Source: Chitinophaga pinensis (GTDB lineage: Bacteria; Bacteroidota; Bacteroidia; Chitinophagales; Chitinophagaceae). From it: DNA of 64,000 nt. Numbering within the stretch: the stretch's first letter is position 1; every line of letters starts with the position of its first letter. The DNA is taken from positions 124,001-188,000 of the forward strand of contig CAMAXV010000002.1 in the NCBI GenBank assembly GCA_945862385.1. Reading direction: 5' to 3'. The notes below the pieces were generated by a model. That model saw only the letters and a program-made list of their open reading frames with translations, had not been told where the DNA came from and made no database searches. The position numbers and the translations under genes were made by a program. Shown piece by piece: positions 1-8,182 of the stretch.

Positions 1-1326
1 TGGCATTTTCTTGATTACTTCCTCTACCTCTTCCTTTTCACCAGTTACTACCATGCGCTGTACTACTTCGTCAGCAAAAAAATCTATAAAGTCCTGATCT
101 GTCAGATCATGATAAATACCATTGCATACATAAATATCATTGAATCCATCATTATCTGCATCAAAAAGTAAGGCTCCCCAGCTCCAGTCTGTTGCGGATA
201 CGCCTGCATAATGTGCAACGTCGCTGAACATTCCCCTGCCATTGTTTTTCTGCAGGGTATTCTGCATATACTGATAATAGAAATCAGACTTGAATTTATA
301 TTTGAAAACATCGTACCGCTCAAAAGATGTAGTTATTTTCAGCCGTTTATCATCCCCAGGAAGCATCTCTGTAACAAACATGTCATTCCAGCCATCATTG
401 TTAACATCAGCCATGTCTGCACCCATGGAAGAATGACTGAGATGCCTTACTCTTTTTGTAAGTTCTTCACTGAACTTTCCGTTGCCCTGGTTGATATAGA
501 GGTAATCCCTTTCAAAGAAATCATTGCTTACATAAATGTCGGGCAGGAGATCTCCGTTTACATCTCCAACAGTTACACCCAAACCAAAACCTATCAGACT
601 CCCATATATGCCGGCATCTTCGCTGACATCTGTAAAAACACCACCATCGTTGCGCATGAGTTTATCCCCACCTCCCTTCAGATCGTCTGCCACATTCCAG
701 TCTTTTGCACGCAATTCTCGCTTATTGGAATAATTGAGTGTATTAACCGGGATGAAACTGTTGTTGAGGATATAGCAATCCAGATCACCATCTAGGTCAT
801 AATCAAAAAAGGCTGCATGCGTAGTGAAGCCGGAATCATTCAAACCATAGCGTGCTGCCTGATCCGTGAAATGCATTTTTCCGTCATTGATCCAGAGTTC
901 ATTCTCTGTATTCACTCCGGGCTGATATCCTGCGTTGCAAACATAGATGTCCAGGAAACCATCCTGGTTAATATCGACCAAAGCCACACCGGTGCTCCAC
1001 TTTTTTTTATCCTGAAACCCTGCGGCTTCTGATACATCATCAAATTTCCAGTTGCCTTTATTCAGATAAAGTTTGTTGGCGCCCATGTTGGCTGTAAAGA
1101 ACACATCCGATAATCCGTCATTATTCAGGTCACCAATAGCCACACCTCCACCATTATAGAAATTGCGGTAACTGAATATATTGAATTCACTTGTGTTGAC
1201 TGTCTTGTTCTGAAAGTCTATTCCCGTATTGGTCATTTCCTCCAGCAACACAGGCTTGCTTGTGTTACAGGCTGCGATGCAGCCAATGAGGAAGAATGCA
1301 GCTGAATTTTTCAACAGTTTTGTCAT
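1..1326 (-). CDS. VCBS/FG-GAP repeat lipoprotein (CRTAC1-like), 3' end missing
   Basis: The frame is open from an ATG at 1326 to the left edge of the window (442 codons without a stop), so only the N-terminal part is present. It begins with a lipoprotein signal ending IGCIAAC, which places the lipidated cysteine at residue 20. After that come repeated calcium-loop motifs of FG-GAP/VCBS propeller type: GDLNNDGLSD, VDINQDGFLD, DYDLDGDLD, GDVNGDLLPD, ADVNNDGWND and DADNDGFND. Full-length relatives are usually about 1,100 residues and end in an ASPIC/UnbV domain, which would lie outside this window. In Bacteroidota such proteins often sit directly after SusC/SusD pairs, as here, and are thought to act at the cell surface. 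Its substrate is unknown. It is separated from susD by a terminator and has its own -7 box. Confidence 0.85.
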   Translation of the reverse strand, partial: MTKLLKNSAAFFLIGCIAACNTSKPVLLEEMTNTGIDFQNKTVNTSEFNIFSYRNFYNGGGVAIGDLNNDGLSDVFFTANMGANKLYLNKGNWKFDDVSEAAGFQDKKKWSTGVALVDINQDGFLDIYVCNAGYQPGVNTENELWINDGKMHFTDQAARYGLNDSGFTTHAAFFDYDLDGDLDCYILNNSFIPVNTLNYSNKRELRAKDWNVADDLKGGGDKLMRNDGGVFTDVSEDAGIYGSLIGFGLGVTVGDVNGDLLPDIYVSNDFFERDYLYINQGNGKFSEELTKRVRHLSHSSMGADMADVNNDGWNDMFVTEMLPGDDKRLKITTSFERYDVFKYKFKSDFYYQYMQNTLQKNNGRGMFSDVAHYAGVSATDWSWGALLFDADNDGFNDIYVCNGIYHDLTDQDFIDFFADEVVQRMVVTGEKEEVEEVIKKMP

Positions 1327-1383
1327 GGCAGGTATAATACACTTGAGATGCAGCTTGGTTTTTAATCTGAGCCCAATAATTTG

Positions 1384-1391
1384 CAAATATA
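1384..1391 (-). promoter_or_regulatory. Candidate -7 box for the VCBS lipoprotein gene
   Basis: The minus strand reads TATATTTG, an exact match to the Bacteroidota consensus TAnnTTTG. It lies about 57 bp upstream of the ATG and just downstream of the susD terminator. No clear -33 TTTG was found at the usual distance, so this is a partial promoter call. Confidence 0.4.
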
Positions 1392-1426
1392 CTGAGAACA
1401 GGAGGGAGTTTCAGTCCCTCATAAAA

Positions 1427-1460
1427 TTAAGAAAGGCCGTTTTGCAACGGCCTTTCTTAA
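1427..1460 (-). terminator. Intrinsic terminator after the SusD gene
   Basis: A perfect 15-bp inverted repeat (arms 1427-1441 and 1446-1460, core GGCCGTT/AACGGCC) encloses a 4-nt loop. It starts 18 bp after the SusD-like stop codon. On the minus strand it is followed by ATTTTATG, a short U-rich stretch. It should end the SusC-SusD transcript before the VCBS gene. Confidence 0.75.
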
Positions 1461-1478
1461 TGTCAGTATGAGCGTTTA

Positions 1479-2987
1479 TCAATAACCTGGATTTTGAGTC
1501 AGGTTTGGATTAACAGCCAGCTGCTCACTTGGAATAGCGAAAAGCAGACGCTCATCACCTGATGCAGATTTCTCTGTCCAAGTTCCGAGGAACTTACCGA
1601 AGCGAATCAGGTCATTCCTTCTCCATCCTTCCCAGTACAACTCACGGCTTCTCTCGTCAAGCAGGTTGTCGAGTGTCAGTGAAGCAAATGGAGTGGCACC
1701 GCGGTTGGTACGGATTTGGTTTACAATAACAAGTCCTTCTGCAGCTTTACCAGTTCTAACAAGCGCTTCAGCCTTCATCAGGAGAACGTCAGCCAAACGG
1801 AAGATTACATACTCGTTTTCAGCCTGCTGGCCTTCACGGGGATAATCTGGCGTGTACTTGATTACACGGATACCTGTGATTTCAAGATCATTACCTGTTT
1901 CTTTCAGCTTTACAGCTTTAGTATAGGCAAGGTTATTGTTCTTCCTGTCTTTCAGAGCAGCACCAGTCTGATCAAATTGCTGCCCGATAAGCAACCCTGC
2001 TTTCAAACCTGAAACATTGGTTACACCTGCATAATCTGCAGTCAGACGCTTGTCACCTGCTTGGAAACGGTCATATGTTTCTGCTACTGTAGTGAAACCA
2101 TTCCAACCACTTGGGCGCTGGTTGTAATGGAGTGTGCAATACCAGCGGGATTGGTTGTTACCGCCACGCAGACCATTGGTATTTTCCAAGGCATAGATCA
2201 TTTCTTTTGACTTGGAAGAGTTATCAGCAGCAAATGCATCAAAATAATTGGTCTCCAGGGAGTAACCGCCAGCAATGATCTGGTCAGCCAAAGCAATAAC
2301 CTGGTTCATATCAGCTGCGTCAAAAGAAGGAGTCTTCCTGCTTCCGGCATATACGCCTTTGTTCAGGTAGAGTTTCATCATCAGTGAACGTGCAGCATCT
2401 TTGTTAGCTTTGATTTTTGATGAAGTACCGAGATTTGGAAGTGCTTCAGTCAGGTCTTTCAAGATAAAATCAAAAGCTGCCTTTCCTTTCAATACTTCAG
2501 GAAGTACTGTTACTTTATCAAGATCCTTTCTGTAAGGAACCTGATCCCAGCCATCAAGGATACACCACATGGATATAGCCCTGATAAACTTGGCCTCAGC
2601 AGCCTGTTGTGCAGAAGGATTTAAGGCCAGTACGTTGGAAGCTGCATACTGAGCTTGCAACAATTCACGGTAGGTATCACGGAGGAACAGGTGGTCAGCA
2701 TCCCAGTTATGGCTGTGTAATACGCGCCATACACCGTTATCGTCCCAATCCGGACCTCTTGTGGGGCCGATGGTTTCATCGGTAGTGTGCTGTGATGCAG
2801 CCCAGAACCTGGACTGGTCCTGGAAGGGGTTGTTGAGTGCATTGTAAGCTCCCTGAAGAACGTCACCAACGTTAACGCCACCTTGAGCAACTGCTTCAAC
2901 GCTACCCCTGTACTTTTCTTCCAGCTTGGAGCACGCAGCAAGCACAGTAGCTCCAAAGAAGACGAGCAGAAGTTGTTTGATATTCAT
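1479..2987 (-). CDS. RagB/SusD family nutrient-uptake outer-membrane lipoprotein
   Basis: A 502-residue SusD-like protein. The signal peptide ends in a lipobox (VLAACSKLEE) with the lipidated cysteine at residue 19. The body has the features of the family: a helical TPR-like region around residues 90-230 (YRELLQAQYAASNVLALNPS, AEAKFIRAISMW) and the typical C-terminus with VIFRLADVLLMKAEALVRTG and LLDERSRELYWEGWRRNDLI. SusD proteins lid the SusC barrel and capture the ligand at the cell surface. It follows the SusC gene by 23 bp in the same direction, so the two form one transcription unit. The ligand cannot be told from sequence; SusCD pairs take up glycans or peptides. Confidence 0.95.
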   Translation of the reverse strand: MNIKQLLLVFFGATVLAACSKLEEKYRGSVEAVAQGGVNVGDVLQGAYNALNNPFQDQSRFWAASQHTTDETIGPTRGPDWDDNGVWRVLHSHNWDADHLFLRDTYRELLQAQYAASNVLALNPSAQQAAEAKFIRAISMWCILDGWDQVPYRKDLDKVTVLPEVLKGKAAFDFILKDLTEALPNLGTSSKIKANKDAARSLMMKLYLNKGVYAGSRKTPSFDAADMNQVIALADQIIAGGYSLETNYFDAFAADNSSKSKEMIYALENTNGLRGGNNQSRWYCTLHYNQRPSGWNGFTTVAETYDRFQAGDKRLTADYAGVTNVSGLKAGLLIGQQFDQTGAALKDRKNNNLAYTKAVKLKETGNDLEITGIRVIKYTPDYPREGQQAENEYVIFRLADVLLMKAEALVRTGKAAEGLVIVNQIRTNRGATPFASLTLDNLLDERSRELYWEGWRRNDLIRFGKFLGTWTEKSASGDERLLFAIPSEQLAVNPNLTQNPGY

Positions 2988-3010
2988 ACAATTGTTTTTT
3001 TAGTTTTTTA

Positions 3011-5980
3011 TTAAAGACCAAATGAAACACCGAAGAGAATGGTCCTTGCAGTTGGGTAAGGAATATATTCAATACCAAATGAAGGGATACCATCTACCTG
3101 CTTATCTACGTTAACTTCCGGATCGAAGCCAGAGAACTTCGTGATAACGAAGAGGTTCTGACCAGTGAGGGAGAAGTTTACGTTACGGAAAGCTTTTCCA
3201 AGATTGCCAGCACTGTAGGTAATTGTTGCATTCTGAAGCTTGATATAATTACCGCTTTCAAGGAAACGTGTAGAAGGAGCAATGGCATTGGAAATGGCTT
3301 CCTTTGTAACATTGTCACCAACAAGTGATGTAGCAATATTCCTTGTGCCGAGGTTTCCGATAGGAACAACGTCAGTCAGGGTTTCATTGTAAAGTTTATG
3401 TCCGAATGCACCATTCAGGTTTGCAACAAAAGAAAACTTCTTGTACTGCAGGTCTGTAGTTACACCAAGCAATGTTGTTGGATTTGGACTGCCTGAGTAG
3501 AAGAGCTTATTGCCATCGTTTGTATAGATGCTCTGACCAGTTCCTTTGTCAATTCCTTCGAACTGACGGAGGTAGAACACATTGAGAGGCTGACCATCAA
3601 CAAGACGCTGAACGCGAGCACCAGAAACACCTTGTCCGCTCAAAGCACCAGTCTCGAAGAACTGGCTTCCGAAGTTCTGAAGCTCATTCTGGAGGAGTGA
3701 TACGTTAGCACCGATATTCCAGTTGAATTCCTTGCCGCGAACTACTGCTGCGTTAACTGCGATTTCAACACCTCTGTTCAGGATATTTCCTGGTAGGTTG
3801 ATCCAGTATTTTGCAGAACCGGGAGGACCAGGCTGGGCAACAATCTGCTCAAACAATACATTAGTTGAGTTTTTGTTGAACCAGTCAATTGTACCCCAGA
3901 TACGGTCATCAGCAAAACCATAATCGAGACCGATATTGGTCATGTCTGACTGTTCCCATGAAAGATCGGGATTACCGAAGTTGGAACGGGTAACATCATT
4001 TGGACCATTAATCTGGTATCTGTTCAGAGAAGCAGCTGCAGGGAACTCCTGGTTACCTGTTCTACCCCAACCTGCACGGAATTTCAATGTGCTGAAAGTT
4101 TTGTTGGAAGCCATGAACTTTTCATTCATCAGATTCCATGCTGCAGCAAATGAAGGGAATACACCGTATCTGTTGTTTTCACCAAACTTACTGGATCCGT
4201 CAGTACGAACTGTACCAGTAAGTACTACACGATCCTGCCAGTTGATAACTGCACGTGCAAAATAGGATTGCAATTCAACAACGGGAGGAGCACCTGATCC
4301 AATGCTACGCTGAGCTGCTGGAGCATTCTGCAGGTAATTGTAATAAGAAAGACCGGGGAAATCAGTATAGTCTGAACCAGACATACCATATCCAACGTTG
4401 TCATACTTCATATACTCATAACCTGCTGTTGCATTGAGGTTGAAATTGTCGTTCAATTGCTTGTTGAAATTCAAAGTGTGCGTGAGCTGCTGTGTAGTCT
4501 GCTCACTGATTCCAACTGAAGCGGAACCAAGGTTACCCTGAAGGTTCAGAAACTTTTTCATCTCATTTTTACGAACACCAGCACCCCTGCGCACAGAATA
4601 CAATGTGCGGAATTCCAGGTCATTGGTGATTTTATAAGAAGGTGCGATACTTGCAAGAACTTCAGTGGTATTGATGTTGTCATCATAAGCATCAAGCAAT
4701 GCAAGCGGATTGATGCTGGTATTACCAAACTGAGGAGTTACATATATAGAACCATCAGCCTTCCTTAAAGGATGTGTTGGGTTCCATTGTAAAGCATTAC
4801 CAATCAAACTACCCTGGAAACCAGCATTGTTTGAAATTGGAGCTACATTCTCCTTAGACTGTGCTGTGTAAAGGTTGAAATCCAATCCGAGTTTCTTACT
4901 CTCCAAAAACTTGAAAGAACCACTGAGGTTGGCTGTAACCCTGTTCAGGTCAGACTCACGAACAATACCCTGCTGATTGATAGATCCGATAGAGAGGCGG
5001 TATTTGCCATTCTCGTTACCACCACTTACAGAGGCATTGTAGTTCTGGGTGATAGCTGTGCGGAGAACCGCATCAAGAGCATCAACATTGTCGCCATAAT
5101 TACCACTGGTCTGGCTGTACTTTGTAAGCGCAGCACGGTACTGATCTCCGTCCATTACATCAATACGCTTCATGATGCTTGCCGCACCAACACCAGCGTT
5201 AAACTCAACGCGTGGAGCGCCAGACTGACCTTTCTTGGTAGTAATCAGAATAACACCATTCGCACCGCGTGAACCATAAATGGCAGCAGCAGAGGCGTCT
5301 TTCAGAATCTCCATAGAAGCGATGTCATTGGGGTTGATGAAGTTCAATGGGTTACCACCGGGAATTCCACCAAGTGAGTTACCAAGACCCGGACGGGCAT
5401 TACCACCATCCAAAGGAACTCCGTCAACAACGAACAAGGGCTGGTTGCTGGAACGAATTGAAGCACTTCCACGAACCCTGACAGTGGTTGCACCACCTGG
5501 AGCACCGGAATTGTTAACAACCTGAACACCTGCAACTTTACCCTGGATCAACTGGTCTGCACCTGTAAGTACACCCTTGTTGAAATCCTTGGCTTTAACC
5601 TGTGCAACGGCACCAGTAAGATCCTTCTTGCGGGCAGAACCATAACCTACCACAACAACTTCGTTGAGGTTGGATCCTGAAGCAGCAAGAACGATGTTCA
5701 TATTGTCGGTAATGTTCACTTCAACAGTGCCAAAACCAACGGAAGAAACAACCAGCACTTTTGCACTGGCGGGAACGCTGAGCTGGAATGAACCGTCAGC
5801 AGCTGTGGAAGTACCCGTAGTTGTGCCTTTGGCTGCTACTGAAGCACCTGAAACAGGAGCCCCGTCTTTGCCGTCAGTCACCTTACCGGATACTGTTTTG
5901 TTCTGCGCAACCGCAACCTGTAATGCAAAAAGCATTACCACCGGAAGCAGGATGGCTTTGAGTAAACGTTTTGGGATCAT
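3011..5980 (-). CDS. SusC/RagA family TonB-linked outer-membrane receptor
   Basis: A 989-residue TonB-dependent transporter. A signal peptide (about residues 1-25) is followed by a carboxypeptidase-like regulatory domain (KTVSGKVTDGKDGAPVSGAS, about residues 28-105). The TonB-box/plug start is the classic SusC signature EVVVVGYGSARKKDLTGAV. The plug includes IRSSNQPLFVVDGVPLDGG and ILKDASAAAIYGSRGANGVI. A 22-strand barrel should fill the rest, to the C-terminus FGVSFGL. There is no N-terminal STN domain, so signalling through an anti-sigma partner is not expected. That fits the presence of a divergent LacI-type regulator upstream. SusD follows in the same operon. Confidence 0.96.
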   Translation of the reverse strand: MIPKRLLKAILLPVVMLFALQVAVAQNKTVSGKVTDGKDGAPVSGASVAAKGTTTGTSTAADGSFQLSVPASAKVLVVSSVGFGTVEVNITDNMNIVLAASGSNLNEVVVVGYGSARKKDLTGAVAQVKAKDFNKGVLTGADQLIQGKVAGVQVVNNSGAPGGATTVRVRGSASIRSSNQPLFVVDGVPLDGGNARPGLGNSLGGIPGGNPLNFINPNDIASMEILKDASAAAIYGSRGANGVILITTKKGQSGAPRVEFNAGVGAASIMKRIDVMDGDQYRAALTKYSQTSGNYGDNVDALDAVLRTAITQNYNASVSGGNENGKYRLSIGSINQQGIVRESDLNRVTANLSGSFKFLESKKLGLDFNLYTAQSKENVAPISNNAGFQGSLIGNALQWNPTHPLRKADGSIYVTPQFGNTSINPLALLDAYDDNINTTEVLASIAPSYKITNDLEFRTLYSVRRGAGVRKNEMKKFLNLQGNLGSASVGISEQTTQQLTHTLNFNKQLNDNFNLNATAGYEYMKYDNVGYGMSGSDYTDFPGLSYYNYLQNAPAAQRSIGSGAPPVVELQSYFARAVINWQDRVVLTGTVRTDGSSKFGENNRYGVFPSFAAAWNLMNEKFMASNKTFSTLKFRAGWGRTGNQEFPAAASLNRYQINGPNDVTRSNFGNPDLSWEQSDMTNIGLDYGFADDRIWGTIDWFNKNSTNVLFEQIVAQPGPPGSAKYWINLPGNILNRGVEIAVNAAVVRGKEFNWNIGANVSLLQNELQNFGSQFFETGALSGQGVSGARVQRLVDGQPLNVFYLRQFEGIDKGTGQSIYTNDGNKLFYSGSPNPTTLLGVTTDLQYKKFSFVANLNGAFGHKLYNETLTDVVPIGNLGTRNIATSLVGDNVTKEAISNAIAPSTRFLESGNYIKLQNATITYSAGNLGKAFRNVNFSLTGQNLFVITKFSGFDPEVNVDKQVDGIPSFGIEYIPYPTARTILFGVSFGL

Positions 5981-6018
5981 AAACAGTGGGTTTAAAAATT
6001 AAGGAATGCAAAATATGT

Positions 6019-6039
6019 AATCTTTACATAATAAAGATT
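6019..6039. promoter_or_regulatory. Perfect 8-bp inverted repeat upstream of the SusC gene
   Basis: AATCTTTA and TAAAGATT flank CATAA. The element ends 39 bp upstream of the SusC start codon. It could be a protein-binding site or a 5'-UTR hairpin. It does not resemble the LacI-type half-sites nearby, so its role is open. Confidence 0.35.
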
Positions 6040-6040
6040 G

Positions 6041-6058
6041 TTTGATGAGGTTTGCGTT
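6041..6058. promoter_or_regulatory. Candidate second LacI-type operator (SusC side)
   Basis: This 18-bp stretch shares 13 of 18 positions with the better palindrome at 6268-6285, including an identical GGTTTGCG half-site. It lies about 60 bp upstream of the SusC start. A regulator bound here and at 6268-6285 could control both divergent units. This is inference from similarity alone; the left half-site is poor. Confidence 0.3.
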
Positions 6059-6267
6059 TATTTTACAATTGATTAAACTTTCACAAACAAAAGTTTAATA
6101 ATATTGAACAATTAGAAATAATACGGATTTTAAATTAATTTAATATATTGATTTTCAGCATTGTATGAAATATTGGTATACCATGCTAGATCCTACAAGA
6201 CAACAAGCACTGTGCATAACGCTGCACATTAAAAAAAAGATTTGTACCAAAAAGTAAATTCAGTAAA

Positions 6268-6285
6268 ATTGCAAAGGTTTGCGAT
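6268..6285. promoter_or_regulatory. Candidate LacI-family operator upstream of the regulator gene
   Basis: ATTGCAAA-GG-TTTGCGAT is an inverted repeat with 7 of 8 arm positions matching. It has the GCAAA/TTTGC half-sites typical of LacI/PurR-type operators, but a GG centre instead of the usual CG. It lies 26 bp upstream of the regulator's ATG, a position suited to autoregulation. The intergenic region 5981-6311 also holds a 10-bp palindrome at 6174-6183 (TGGTATACCA) and TGTGCA-N6-TGCACA at 6211-6228. No gene was seen in it. Confidence 0.45.
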
Positions 6286-6311
6286 AATGTTTTCGGTGGA
6301 AAAATAAAACT

Positions 6312-7307
6312 ATGGGTTCAAAAGCTACATTAAAGAATATTGCAGGAATACTGGAGATCAGTATATCAACTGTTTCCCGGGCACTCAAAGACCACCCGGA
6401 CATTGCACAGGAAACAAAAAGGAAAGTCAGGGAACTGGCCGAGTTGATGGATTATGAACCCAACGCGTTCGCCGTTTACCTACGCACCAATGAAAGCAAA
6501 GTAATCGGACTGATTGTTCCGGAGATATCCAACTACTTTTACCACTCTTTTGTATCAGCACTTGAAAATGAAGCAAGAAAAAAGGGCTATACCCTGCTGA
6601 TACTGCAATCAGGAAATGATTCTGCAGTTGAAGAAGCTAACCTCAGGCTCTGTAAGCTCAACAGGGTAGCCTGCATATTTGTAGCACTCTGTTCAGAAAC
6701 AAGAGACCTGGCAACCTTTAACCGCATTGGCTCATCCGGAATTCCAATCGTTTTCTTTGATAAAGTTCCGGAAGACAATAACTGCATCAAAGTGTGCCTG
6801 GCAGACCGCGATATAGGCAGACTCGCAGCAAGGACTATAGTAGGCAAAGGGAAGAAAAATGTACTTGCCATGTTCGGAAACCCTAACCTATCCATAACGA
6901 GAAAAAGAAAACAAGGACTAACCGAAGAAATTAAAAAACTCACGCCCTTCGTGAATGTTTCTACAGTGACGGCAAACAATTCCAGCGAAGCAAAGGCAAT
7001 ACTGATAGAAGCCATGGAGAAGAAAGAAAAACCGGATACGGTGTTCTGCATGAGTGACGAAATTCTGACCGGTGTTATCATGGGAATCAACAAACTTGGA
7101 CTCAAAATGCCACAGGATATAGCAGTTATTGCCATAAGCAACGGATTCATCCCAAAGCTGACAAACCCTGAAATCACCTACATCGAAACAAGTGGTGCTG
7201 TACTTGGGAAAAAAGCCATGCAAACCTTCACTGAAATACTTGAGAAAGGGATTTCAAAAAAACTGGATGTAATCAACTCCAAACTGGTAGAGGGGGGATC
7301 AATATAA
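6312..7307 (+). CDS. LacI family transcriptional regulator
   Basis: A 331-residue protein of standard LacI length. The N-terminal helix-turn-helix (about residues 5-28: LKNIAGILEISISTVSRALK) is followed by the hinge region (about 45-60, MDYEPNAFAVYLRTNES) and a periplasmic-binding-protein-like effector domain from KVIGLIVPEISNYFYHSF to the C-terminus. Such regulators bind a sugar or derivative and change DNA binding. It is divergent from SusC/SusD, so it most likely controls that uptake operon and perhaps itself; operator-like palindromes lie in the shared intergenic region. The effector is unknown. Confidence 0.93.
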   Translation: MGSKATLKNIAGILEISISTVSRALKDHPDIAQETKRKVRELAELMDYEPNAFAVYLRTNESKVIGLIVPEISNYFYHSFVSALENEARKKGYTLLILQSGNDSAVEEANLRLCKLNRVACIFVALCSETRDLATFNRIGSSGIPIVFFDKVPEDNNCIKVCLADRDIGRLAARTIVGKGKKNVLAMFGNPNLSITRKRKQGLTEEIKKLTPFVNVSTVTANNSSEAKAILIEAMEKKEKPDTVFCMSDEILTGVIMGINKLGLKMPQDIAVIAISNGFIPKLTNPEITYIETSGAVLGKKAMQTFTEILEKGISKKLDVINSKLVEGGSI

Positions 7308-7321
7308 GTTCAAATAGCTGA

Positions 7322-8068
7322 TTAAAACTGCAGTCCCACAAATGTTTTCCGCTTAATTTGTTCGTAGGCCTTTTGGTTAAATGAATACAACCTGCCCGGC
7401 CTGTGCCTTACCTGCTGCTCCATCTCGTTTACGTCTGTCAGCAACCCTGTTGTAAACAATTTTTTCCTGAAATTGCGGCGGTCAAATTCAACACCCAGAA
7501 TCTGTTCAAAAACATGCTGAAGGTCCCTGAGCGAAAACTTCTTTTCCAACAGGTTAAAAATAATTGGCTCCTCCTGTATTTTCCGCTGTAACACAGTCAG
7601 TGAAGTGTCCAGTATCAAACGGTGGTCAAATGCCATTGTCTGTATTTCTGAAACAGGCTTCCATTGCAAAGCATTTTCCTTCTTCTTGAGCTGATAATCT
7701 TTTACATTAACCAGGGCAAGATATGCGGTGGTTAACACCCTGCCAGCAGGATGTCTGTTTACCGCCCCAAATGTCTTAACCTGCTCCAGAAACATATCTG
7801 TAAGACCGGTACGTTCCCTCAAAACCCTGTATGAGGCTTCATCAAGATCTTCATCATGCCTCAATAAATCTCCGAGCAAAGACCACTGTCCCTTATAGGC
7901 AGGCAAATCACTTTCAATGAGCAATACCTTTAAAACACCTTCATCATAACCAAAAATCACGCAATCCACCGATAAGGCAAACTGGAAATCAGGCATCAGT
8001 TCAACTGGTGTTGTATTGATATTGGGTCTGACAAGCTCTTCCATGGCTGAATTGTGTACTTTGTACAT
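7322..8068 (-). CDS. Nudix-domain transcriptional regulator (NrtR/AraR-like)
   Basis: A 248-residue protein with an N-terminal Nudix fold (about 28-160) and a C-terminal winged helix (about 165-248: IFNLLEKKFSLRDLQHVFEQ, then RRNFRKKLFTTGLLTD). The Nudix box is degenerate: the expected REUxEExGU reads RVLRERTGL (81-89), so two of the metal-binding glutamates are lost. This fits a ligand-sensing regulator rather than a hydrolase. In Bacteroides the arabinose regulator AraR has this architecture; the effector here is unknown. It is convergent with the LacI gene (14 bp apart). It has a well-formed promoter just upstream, which supports the start at 8068. Confidence 0.85.
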   Translation of the reverse strand: MYKVHNSAMEELVRPNINTTPVELMPDFQFALSVDCVIFGYDEGVLKVLLIESDLPAYKGQWSLLGDLLRHDEDLDEASYRVLRERTGLTDMFLEQVKTFGAVNRHPAGRVLTTAYLALVNVKDYQLKKKENALQWKPVSEIQTMAFDHRLILDTSLTVLQRKIQEEPIIFNLLEKKFSLRDLQHVFEQILGVEFDRRNFRKKLFTTGLLTDVNEMEQQVRHRPGRLYSFNQKAYEQIKRKTFVGLQF

Positions 8069-8078
8069 TATATATCAA

Positions 8079-8108
8079 CAAAAATAGGTGGATTTGCGGG
8101 TTCACAAA
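8079..8108 (-). promoter_or_regulatory. Promoter of the Nudix-type regulator
   Basis: On the minus strand a -33 TTTG (8105-8108) and an exact -7 box TATTTTTG (8079-8086) are 18 bp apart, the best full Bacteroidota promoter in this part of the window. Transcription should start near 8073, only a few bases from the ATG at 8068. Two near-identical motifs, GATTTGCGG at 8091 and 8121, straddle the -33 element 30 bp apart and may be regulator sites. Confidence 0.6.
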
Positions 8109-8182
8109 ATTTAAGTTGATTTGCGGCTTGCTTTTTCAGCAGTTGACTTCTTAACAATAACTTCGTGCTGGATAAAACAACA

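Noticed and set aside
8165-8182. GTG start for ligA
   Set aside because: It overlaps a -7-like box and adds six residues not typical of the family; the ATG at 8183 fits better.
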